Origin: JACVRN01 sp036403815 | GTDB lineage: Bacteria > Acidobacteriota > Blastocatellia > Pyrinomonadales > Pyrinomonadaceae | Assembly (NCBI GenBank): GCA_036403815.1 | Contig: DASWQH010000053.1 | Coordinates: 1 to 64,000 of the forward strand | DNA length: 64,000 nucleotides | Reading direction: 5' to 3' | Part shown: in pieces, positions 58,053 through 64,000 of the stretch | Layout: the number at the start of each line of letters is the position of its first letter | Numbering within the stretch: the first letter of the stretch is position 1 | Position numbers and translations under genes: made by a program | Notes under the pieces: model-generated | Seen by the model: the letters and a program-made list of their open reading frames with translations, nothing else | The model's database searches: none | What the model was told of the DNA's origin: nothing

Positions 58053-58667
58053 TTATATCTCGTGCCGGTTGGTGAGCGCCTTGTCCATCGTCACTTCGTC
58101 AACGTATTCCAGATCAGAGCCGACGGGCATGCCCATGGCGATGCGCGTGACCAGTATGCCCAGAGGTTTAATCAGGCGGCTGATATAGTTGGCTGTTGCT
58201 TCGCCCTCGGTGTTGGGGTTGGTGGCAAGTATGACTTCACGCACTTCCACGCCGTCGTTGTTTTCGGGACGAAAGCGCGGCAGCAGGTTAGCCAGATGAA
58301 GATCGTCCGGCCCCAGGCCACGTATAGGCGAGAGGCTCCCGTGAAGCACATGATAAAGCCCCCGATAGCTGCGCGTTTTTTCAATCGCTACCAGATTGTA
58401 AGGCTCTTCGACAATGCAGATTATAGAGCGGTCGCGGTTCGTAGAGGCACAGAAGCGGCACGGGTCAACGTCCGTCAGGTTGTTGCAGACTGTGCAAAAG
58501 ATAATGCGGCGCTTCACCTCCTGCAAAGCCTCTATGAAGCGCTCTACGTCAGCTTCAGGCATCCGCAGCACATGAAAGGCCAGCCGCTGTGCAGACTTGT
58601 TGCCCACACCCGGCAAGCGCTTAAACTCGTCAATTAATTTTGTGACCGGCTCGGCGTATTCAAGCAT
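58053..58667 (-). CDS. recR: Recombination mediator protein RecR
   Basis: A 204-residue DNA-binding protein that works with RecO/RecF to load RecA at gaps. The order is helix-hairpin-helix (FKRLPGVGNKSAQRLAFH), zinc finger CTVCNNLTDVDPCRFC, and a Toprim domain (IICIVEEPYNLVAIE). The C-terminus GSDLEYVDEVTMDKAL is typical. The frame opens at 58748, but those residues (IQNLKSKIQNR) are read from the GGATTTT repeat, so the ATG at 58667 is preferred. It is downstream of ybaB, as in most bacteria. Confidence 0.96.
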   Translation of the reverse strand: MLEYAEPVTKLIDEFKRLPGVGNKSAQRLAFHVLRMPEADVERFIEALQEVKRRIIFCTVCNNLTDVDPCRFCASTNRDRSIICIVEEPYNLVAIEKTRSYRGLYHVLHGSLSPIRGLGPDDLHLANLLPRFRPENNDGVEVREVILATNPNTEGEATANYISRLIKPLGILVTRIAMGMPVGSDLEYVDEVTMDKALTNRHEI

Positions 58668-58673
58668 CGTTCG

Positions 58674-58770
58674 ATTTTGGATTTTGGATTTTAGATTTTG
58701 GATTAAAGGAACAGGATTGAGGATGCGCAAGCTCTGCGGCCACTCCAATCCAAAATCTAAAATCCAAAAT
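58674..58770. repeat. Heptad-arm inverted repeat, GGATTTT family, copy 4
   Basis: Left arm 58674-58704, right arm 58747-58770, loop about 42 bp. On the opposite strand the loop reads GGAGTGGC ... CTCAATC, matching copies 2 and 3. It lies between ybaB and recR, 6 bp before the recR start, and overlaps the ybaB stop codon by one base. Confidence 0.92.
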
Positions 58771-59075
58771 TAAAGTAGTCCCGGCGGCAGCATGTTGCCG
58801 AGCTTGCCCTTCATGGCTTCGTCAATCTTGCGGTTGGCCTCGTTGACGGCGGCGACGATCATGTCTTGCAGCATCTCCACGTCGCCTTCCTTGACGGCTT
58901 CCGGGTCAATCTTAATGGCCTCGACCTCGTGCGTACCCTTCATCTGAACGGTCACGACGCCGCCTCCGGCAGAAGCTTCGACGCGCATCTCTTCCATCTC
59001 CTTAGCCATGCGCTCCTGCATCTGCTGCGCCTGCTTCATCATCTGCTGTATGTTCATCCCACCGGGAAATTTCAT
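58770..59075 (-). CDS. ybaB: YbaB/EbfC family nucleoid-associated protein
   Basis: A 101-residue DNA-binding protein, usually next to recR. The N-terminus has the Met/Gln-rich helix MNIQQMMKQAQQMQERM, then the core TVQMKGTHEVEAIKIDPEAV. The dnaX gene that usually precedes ybaB in other bacteria is not present here. GAGG lies 8 bp before the ATG. Confidence 0.95.
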   Translation of the reverse strand: MKFPGGMNIQQMMKQAQQMQERMAKEMEEMRVEASAGGGVVTVQMKGTHEVEAIKIDPEAVKEGDVEMLQDMIVAAVNEANRKIDEAMKGKLGNMLPPGLL

Positions 59076-59548
59076 CTCGAATACCTCACAAGATTTCTAA
59101 AAGTTAAAGAGTTTCGTATTCGACAACATCCTAGCGTTCATCAGGAATGAATGCAAATCTGAGGAATTGATTCATTGACAGGTGTTATGCGAGCTGCATG
59201 GCTATAAAGAGACAACTCAACCAGTCTGCGCGAGCAGACGGAAGAATAAAGCCACAGGCGTCAGCCTGTGGAACCGAGCCGCCCCTAGATTCTCAGCCCG
59301 CGTTAGCGGGCGACAGATGAGAAAGATAAGCAGCGCAAAACTTCTATCGTCTGCTGACGCAGACTCGGATAATTGTGCTGCTGATTCCCCGGACTCCGCC
59401 TCACGGCGTTCGTCCGGGGCTTTATTCTACCGTTTGCTTTCGCAGACTCGTTGCGCTGTCTTCTCAAACATCTCTCGCTGCGTTGCATGAGACATTTTTA
59501 ATCCGTCCCTTTCGTCCCGGCGCATTTGCGTGCTATAAGCCGTAAGTT
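59076..59548. other. 473-bp spacer with palindromes
   Basis: No gene is supported. It contains GCCACAGGCGTCAGCCTGTGG (59247-59267), GCCCGCGTTAGCGGGC (59298-59313), GTCTGCTGACGCAGAC and a CCCCGGAC/GTCCGGGG hairpin. These resemble the nested palindrome family but in a shorter form. The uvrD-type promoter is presumably near 59500, but I cannot identify it. Confidence 0.5.
59386..59426 (+). terminator. Strong hairpin followed by T-rich sequence
   Basis: CCCCGGAC (59387-59394) pairs with GTCCGGGG (59412-59419), followed by CTTTATTCT. It could be a terminator or part of the palindromic repeat group; no plus-strand gene precedes it directly. Confidence 0.5.
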
Positions 59549-61612
59549 ATGACGCGCTATGTCATCAAGCGACCCGCAAGTGCAGCCGAGCCGGATAAGC
59601 TGGCGCGCTACCGTGCGGACTTGAACGAGGAGCAGTACCGCGTGGCGCTTGCCGCACCGGGCGCGGCGCTGGTCGTCGCGGGCGCAGGCTCAGGCAAGAC
59701 GCGCGTGATTACCTATCGCGTTGCTTATCTGATAGAGCAGGGAGTTGCGCCCGCGCGCATCATGCTGGCGACGTTTACGAACCGCGCGGCGCGAGAGATG
59801 CTGCGCCGCGTGGAGATGCTGACGGGCGGAGGTCGAACGCAGCGAGTCTGGGGCGGAACCTTTCACCGCATAGCCAATCTAATCCTGCGTCGTCATGCGG
59901 AATCAATCGGCTACACGTCGAACTACACTATCTTAGATTCAGAAGACGCGAAAGATTTTGTAGCGGCCTCAGTAGACCTGGCGGGCGTGGACACGCGCGC
60001 CCGCCGCTTTCCCAAAGCGGAAGTCTTGCAGGACATCATCAGCTTTGCGAACAACACAGACCGTCCTATCGAAGATGTAATCGCGCAGCGCTACCCGCAT
60101 TTCGAGCCGTTGACCGAAGCAGTCAAGCGCGTTGATGCGGTCTACATGGAGCGCAAGCGCGAGACGAACGTGATGGACTACGACGACCTGCTGCTTAACT
60201 GGAAGCGCCTGCTGATAGAGAAATCCGCAATCGCCAACCTCTATGCGGAACAGTTCGAGCACATACTGGTTGACGAGTATCAGGACACGAACAAGTTGCA
60301 GGCGGAGATAATCGATCTGCTAGCCGTGCGCCATCGCAACGTGATGGTCGTGGGCGACGACGCGCAGAGCATCTTTGCTTGGCGCGGAGCGGAGTTCACG
60401 AACATTTACGAATTTCCGGTACGCTACCCGGAAGCGCAAGTCTTTCGTCTTGAGACTAATTACCGCTCGACGCCGGAAATTCTTGCGCTCGCCAACGTCT
60501 CGATTGCATCGAACCGCAAGCAGTTTCCCAAAACCTTGCGCGCGGCGCGTGAATCCAGGGGGCTGATGCCAGCGCTTCTGCCCTGCCGCGACGCAGACCA
60601 GCAGGCTGCATTCATAGCCGCACGCATTCTTGAATTAAGAGACGAAGGCATCGCGCTTGAAGACATAGCCGTGCTTTATCGCTCGCATTATCACTCGCTC
60701 GAATTGCAATTGGAGCTGACTCGGCGCGGCATCCCTTATCGCATACGCAGCGGCGTGCGCTTCTTCGAGCAGGCACACATCAAGGACGTGGTCGCATACC
60801 TGCGCGTCATCACGAACCCGCGCGACGAACTGGCGTGGAAGCGCATCCTGCGGCTTATCCCGCAGGTAGGCCCCGCAACGGCGAATAGAATCTGGGAGCA
60901 ATTGGCTTACGCCCCAGACCCGCTCGCGCTCATGCGCCGCGAAGATTTTCAGGCCGCGCCGCGCACGCGCGGGAGCGGTTGGACGGAATTTCTATCGCTC
61001 GTAGAAGCCTTGGTCGATAATGAGAATCGACAGAACCCGGCGCGGCAGATAGAGCTTATCCTGGCGCGCGGTTATGAAGCGTATCTGGCGCACACGTACG
61101 AGAACGCAGAGGCGCGCCTTGAAGATTTGCGACAGCTTGCACATTACAGCGCACGTTTTACTTCGACTGAAGAGTTTTTAGGCGAGCTTGCTCTGCTTGC
61201 CACGGAGCGCTACGGCGCGCCGCAACCTGTTACGGGCGAGGATGTCGTCATGGGAAGCGAAGAGGACGAATTGCTCACCCTGACGAGCGTGCATCAGGCT
61301 AAAGGGTTAGAGTGGCGTGTAGTCTTCATCATCTGGGCGGCGGACGGTAAATTTCCAAGTCCTAGATCATTGCGCGACGCAGAGGGTGAAGAAGAGGAGC
61401 GTCGTCTATGGTACGTAGCGCTGACGCGCGCCGCCGAACAGCTTTACGTTACGTATCCGCTGATGGTCACGGATTACAACCGGCAGACGGTCTTACAGAA
61501 GCCGTCGCGCTTCGTCACGGAAGTGCCGCCGGAGCTTTACGACATCTGGACGCTGGAAGAAGAGAACATCCCGCTTCTGCCCGAAGAGGACACGCAAAAG
61601 TATCTGAATTGA
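59549..61612 (+). CDS. UvrD/PcrA-type ATP-dependent DNA helicase
   Basis: A 687-residue superfamily 1A 3'-5' helicase used in repair or replication restart. Motif I is GAGSGKT, Ia TFTNRAAREM, II DEYQDT, III GDDAQSIFAWRGA, IV ETNYRSTPEIL, V LTSVHQAKGLEW and VI LYVALTRA. The length is shorter than E. coli UvrD (720), so it is a compact UvrD/PcrA. The N-terminal about 25 residues (MTRYVIKRPASAAEPDKLAR) are a short extension. It is followed 4 bp later by an esterase-like gene, so the two are probably cotranscribed. Confidence 0.95.
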   Translation: MTRYVIKRPASAAEPDKLARYRADLNEEQYRVALAAPGAALVVAGAGSGKTRVITYRVAYLIEQGVAPARIMLATFTNRAAREMLRRVEMLTGGGRTQRVWGGTFHRIANLILRRHAESIGYTSNYTILDSEDAKDFVAASVDLAGVDTRARRFPKAEVLQDIISFANNTDRPIEDVIAQRYPHFEPLTEAVKRVDAVYMERKRETNVMDYDDLLLNWKRLLIEKSAIANLYAEQFEHILVDEYQDTNKLQAEIIDLLAVRHRNVMVVGDDAQSIFAWRGAEFTNIYEFPVRYPEAQVFRLETNYRSTPEILALANVSIASNRKQFPKTLRAARESRGLMPALLPCRDADQQAAFIAARILELRDEGIALEDIAVLYRSHYHSLELQLELTRRGIPYRIRSGVRFFEQAHIKDVVAYLRVITNPRDELAWKRILRLIPQVGPATANRIWEQLAYAPDPLALMRREDFQAAPRTRGSGWTEFLSLVEALVDNENRQNPARQIELILARGYEAYLAHTYENAEARLEDLRQLAHYSARFTSTEEFLGELALLATERYGAPQPVTGEDVVMGSEEDELLTLTSVHQAKGLEWRVVFIIWAADGKFPSPRSLRDAEGEEEERRLWYVALTRAAEQLYVTYPLMVTDYNRQTVLQKPSRFVTEVPPELYDIWTLEEENIPLLPEEDTQKYLN

Positions 61613-61616
61613 ATCT

Positions 61617-62330
61617 ATGGAAAACGAGAACACTCTATCACGCACTGAGGAGCGCTCTTTGCGGGCGGAGATTAAAATCTACTACGATCTTTATGTTCCT
61701 GAAGATGGGAAGCATACGGCGCGACCCTTGCTGGTTGCGCTTCACGGGTACGGGGCGAACAAGCGACAGATGATGAGAGAGGCGCGTGCCGCAGTGCCTG
61801 ACGATTTCGCTATTGCTTCCATTCAGGGGTTTCATCAACACATACGCGATCCGAAGGAGGAAGGCGGGCCGCTACGCTTCGGCTTCGGCTGGGTGACAAA
61901 CTTTCACCCGGAAGAATCCCACGCGCTTCAGCACGAGGCTATTAATAGCCTGCTGGATTCTCTCATCAGGGAAGAAACCTGCGACCGCGAGCGCGTCTTT
62001 CTCATGGGCTTTTCGCAATCATGCGCGCTCAACTATCGTTACGCTTTTACTTTTCCGGATCGCCTGCGCGGTATCATAGGCATTTGCGGCGGCATTCCTA
62101 GAGACTGGGACACGAGCAAGCTCTACAAAGAGACTGCGGCTTCAGTCCTTCATCTATCGGGTACGCGCGACGAGTTCTATCCGCCCGCGCGCGTTCAGGA
62201 TTACAGTGAGCATTTGAAAAAGCGCGCCGCCGATGTGTTGATGAAGGCTTATGATGCAGGGCACGAGATTGTGCCAGCCATGCGCGAAGATGTGAGAGAG
62301 TGGTTACAGGCTCGCGCAGGGCGAGTATAA
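61617..62330 (+). CDS. Alpha/beta hydrolase, phospholipase/carboxylesterase-like
   Basis: A 237-residue cytosolic hydrolase of the PHB depolymerase / carboxylesterase group. The oxyanion region is LLVALHGYGANK. The nucleophile Ser is in GFSQSCAL, with Asp in GTRDEFYP and His in DAGHEI. No signal peptide. The substrate is unknown. It follows the helicase gene by 4 bp. Confidence 0.9.
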   Translation: MENENTLSRTEERSLRAEIKIYYDLYVPEDGKHTARPLLVALHGYGANKRQMMREARAAVPDDFAIASIQGFHQHIRDPKEEGGPLRFGFGWVTNFHPEESHALQHEAINSLLDSLIREETCDRERVFLMGFSQSCALNYRYAFTFPDRLRGIIGICGGIPRDWDTSKLYKETAASVLHLSGTRDEFYPPARVQDYSEHLKKRAADVLMKAYDAGHEIVPAMREDVREWLQARAGRV

Positions 62331-62388
62331 TGCTTGCGGAAAAAGATTTCTCTACTCTGTAATCGCCGGATTGTTAAGCTGTGTGTTG

Positions 62389-63024
62389 ATGAAAAGGGCG
62401 CTATATTTTCTTATCCTTTCGTGTCTGGTCTGCGCGGCGGTCGCCTGCAATCGAACGCGGCAGGCGAGCGGGGAAGCGCATGCGCGTCCCTTCGCGGCGA
62501 ACATCTCGCCGACAGCAAGGCGTGTGGTCGAGGATGCGATTGAGCAGACTAAGTATACTCTCGCGTATGACCCGTCTTATCAGAAGCTCAGTTATCCTGG
62601 AGGCGATGTGCCGCTGGATCGCGGAGTCTGCTCGGACGTAGTCGTGCGCTCCTTTCGCAAAGTCGGCGTTGATCTTCAGCAAGAAGTTCACGAAGACATG
62701 ACGCGCGCTTTCGCAGATTACCCTAAGAAGTGGGGACTCAGCCGTCCAGATGCGAATATAGACCATCGACGCGTCCCGAACCTGATGACCTTCTTCGAGC
62801 GCAAGGGCAAAGCGCTGAATGTGACAAACGCAGGCGAGGATTACCAGCCCGGAGACGTAGTCACATGGGACTTGGGCGGCGGGCAGACGCACATCGGCAT
62901 CATCACCAACGTCTGGTCTGATGCAAGCGCGAATTATCTGATCGCTCATAACATAGGCGGCGGTGTGAGGGTTGAAAACGTGCTTTTCAACTGGCGCATC
63001 ACCGGACACTATCGCTACTTTTAA
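62389..63024 (+). CDS. DUF1287 family lipoprotein
   Basis: A 211-residue protein with a lipoprotein-type N-terminus (MKRALYFLILSCLVCAAVAC, lipidated Cys20). The domain is DUF1287 (YiiX/NlpC-like fold): the Cys in DRGVCSDVVVRSFRKVG and the His in QTHIGIITN form the likely catalytic pair, with the Asp/Asn in WDLGGG nearby. Such proteins are probable cell-wall amidases or peptidases. The ATG at 62389 is chosen; the frame opens at 62371. Confidence 0.88.
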   Translation: MKRALYFLILSCLVCAAVACNRTRQASGEAHARPFAANISPTARRVVEDAIEQTKYTLAYDPSYQKLSYPGGDVPLDRGVCSDVVVRSFRKVGVDLQQEVHEDMTRAFADYPKKWGLSRPDANIDHRRVPNLMTFFERKGKALNVTNAGEDYQPGDVVTWDLGGGQTHIGIITNVWSDASANYLIAHNIGGGVRVENVLFNWRITGHYRYF

Positions 63025-63080
63025 GAGAACGTGCCGCGCGTGCCGCAAGCGCGCTCCTATCTTCAACAGGGAAGAATTCT

Positions 63081-63548
63081 ATGAAAGCTATTATCCTCTT
63101 CGTCCTTTGCGCCGGAATCTTTGCCCCGGCGGTTTCGGCGCAGCAAAGCAACGCGGCAAAGCCAAACAAGCGTGAGCAGCAGTTGATGAGTGAAATACGC
63201 GCGGTGATGGATGCTCAGGTCGCAGCATGGAATCGCGGCGACATAGAAGGATTCATGCGCGGCTACGCGCAATCTCCTGACACCATCTTCGTTTCCGGCG
63301 ACACGGTGACGCGCGGCTGGCAGACGGTTTTAGATCGCTACAAAAAGGGCTACGATTCGCGCGAGAAGATGGGGCAGCTCACCTTTTCCGAGCTTGAGAT
63401 AATGCCCGTGGGAAAAGACGCGGCTGTGGTGCTGGGGCGCTGGCAGTTGCAGCGAGCAGGCGACACACCACACGGGCGTTTCACCCTTATCTTTCGCCGC
63501 ACGCGTGCTGGCTGGCGTATCGTTCACGACCATACATCGTCAGCGTAA
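63081..63548 (+). CDS. Secreted SnoaL/DUF4440-like (NTF2 fold) protein
   Basis: A 155-residue exported protein with a signal peptide ending in VSAQQ (about residue 21). Residues 38-150 have the NTF2-like pattern of DUF4440 (EIRAVMDAQVAAWNRGDIEGFM ... WRIVHDHTSS). Such proteins are small-molecule-binding domains without fixed function. It is 57 bp downstream of the DUF1287 gene, same strand. Confidence 0.88.
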   Translation: MKAIILFVLCAGIFAPAVSAQQSNAAKPNKREQQLMSEIRAVMDAQVAAWNRGDIEGFMRGYAQSPDTIFVSGDTVTRGWQTVLDRYKKGYDSREKMGQLTFSELEIMPVGKDAAVVLGRWQLQRAGDTPHGRFTLIFRRTRAGWRIVHDHTSSA

Positions 63549-63619
63549 TAAAGCCTCTCTTTTTTGAAGCTGGCAGGAAAAATATCTGGAGAGCGATTTG
63601 TATACCAATTGTGCGAAGC

Positions 63620-63662
63620 GAAGCGAGCCTGCTCTATTTTCCAAGGCAGGCTCTTTAGCATA
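63620..63662. terminator. Hairpin between convergent genes
   Basis: GAGCCTGC (63625-63632) pairs with GCAGGCTC (63646-63653), followed by TTTAG on the plus strand. It lies between the SnoaL-like gene and the convergent gene at 63679. Confidence 0.6.
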
Positions 63663-63678
63663 GGTTTGCAATTGCCTA

Positions 63679-64000
63679 TTACTTAACTGTTCGTCCTGTC
63701 TCCTTCAAATCTCCAATCCGCCAGCGTGTCGGAATGCCCTTACTCAAAAGCCTCCCGTCTGCATGTATACGATATTCGGCAATCCCATAACTCTTCCACG
63801 TTTGCGGGGAGTAGAGACTACAACCTTTCTTGCTTATCCTACCTACAATTAGTTCTCTCCCGTCAGGAAGGGTATAGATACCGCGCTCCTTCAAATTTAT
63901 TAGCGGCATCGCATTTCTGGTAAAGCTATTATGCTGCAATCCTGTCCGCCAATCGCCTAATGTGAACGAGTATAGATTCCGTGCTGCCGACCATAGATTG
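63679..64000 (-). CDS. Partial gene at the window edge, unknown protein
   Basis: The frame stays open from the stop at 63679 to the right edge. The visible part is about 106 residues: ...GDWRTGLQHNSFTRN, INLKERGIYTLPDGRELIVGR, and QTWKSYGIAEYRIHADGRLL, ending RIGDLKETGRTVK. It is basic and strand-rich, without a signal peptide in view. Internal candidate starts exist (TTG at 63939, ATG at 63909) but none has a ribosome binding site, so it may begin outside the window. No family recognised. Confidence 0.55.
   Translation of the reverse strand, partial: NLWSAARNLYSFTLGDWRTGLQHNSFTRNAMPLINLKERGIYTLPDGRELIVGRISKKGCSLYSPQTWKSYGIAEYRIHADGRLLSKGIPTRWRIGDLKETGRTVK

Noticed and set aside
181..58770. 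Heptad repeats as a CRISPR array
   Set aside because: The units are 7 bp without spacers, are arranged as inverted pairs, and no cas gene is present.
181..58770. Heptad repeats as sequencing or assembly artefacts
   Set aside because: They are at many separate loci with different units and perfect pairing between arms, and always lie between or at the edges of intact genes, which an artefact would not produce.
1..64000. tRNA or rRNA genes
   Set aside because: I looked for cloverleaf-like segments with a GGTTCGAATCC-type T arm and for conserved rRNA sequences on both strands and saw none, though a covariance search would be decisive.

Overview
The window looks like a chromosomal segment of an Acidobacteriota bacterium, most likely class Blastocatellia. 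This is inferred from gene content and repeats, because no rRNA marker is present. Supporting signs are moderately high GC, many secreted proteins ending their signal peptide in AQA-like sites, an alternative complex III (ACIII) operon joined to an A2-type caa3 oxidase, and abundant palindromic intergenic repeats. There are no tRNA or rRNA genes, no CRISPR array and no autonomous transposon.

Layout. 0.3-1.2 kb: truB. 1.6-8.6 kb: a stress-kinase module prkA / hydrolase / yeaH / spoVR, in which spoVR is interrupted by a 405-residue LAGLIDADG intein. 8.6-14.7 kb: a MerR/B12-type regulator, small membrane proteins, a His-rich membrane protein, inorganic pyrophosphatase and an HtrA protease. 14.8-21.2 kb: cysE, a metal-binding HMA protein, prmC, murA, a HIT protein and an AI-2E-family permease. 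21.3-23.6 kb: an ECF sigma / anti-sigma / secreted secretin-like operon. 24.1-29.1 kb: a Wzc-type tyrosine kinase, a PqqD-like protein fused to two tandem cystine-knot-like modules, an HprK-like kinase and a secreted protein. 29.5-36.1 kb: pckA, a transglutaminase-like protein, secreted proteins, an EamA transporter and a [2Fe-2S] protein. 36.4-50.1 kb: a 12-gene minus-strand respiratory operon, actABCDEF-orf-sco-coxBACD, behind a near-consensus promoter. 50.9-64 kb: a DUF2314 protein, ROK kinase, UspA, DedA, GHMP kinase, M23 peptidase, Nudix hydrolase, a PyrE-like enzyme, recR-ybaB, a UvrD-type helicase, an esterase and small secreted proteins.

Gene interplay. The act/cox operon encodes a quinol-to-oxygen electron route: ACIII oxidises quinol, reduces cytochrome c, and the caa3 oxidase consumes oxygen. 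Sco supplies copper for CuA. PrkA, YeaH and SpoVR are a conserved starvation-linked trio. The BY-kinase, PqqD-knottin and HprK-like genes are neighbours and may be a cell-surface polymer or peptide locus.

Repeats. Two repeat systems fill the spacers. The first is about 20 inverted repeats whose arms are tandem degenerate 7-bp units. Several heptad sequences are used, but the architecture is the same, and many elements abut start codons or lie between operon genes. In one case an arm encodes the signal peptide of actE. The second is about 200-bp nested palindromes made of GCCCCTGAAAGGGGC and CCCACGGCG-type hairpins.

The most notable items are the SpoVR intein, the PqqD-double-knottin fusion, and the heptad-arm hairpin system.
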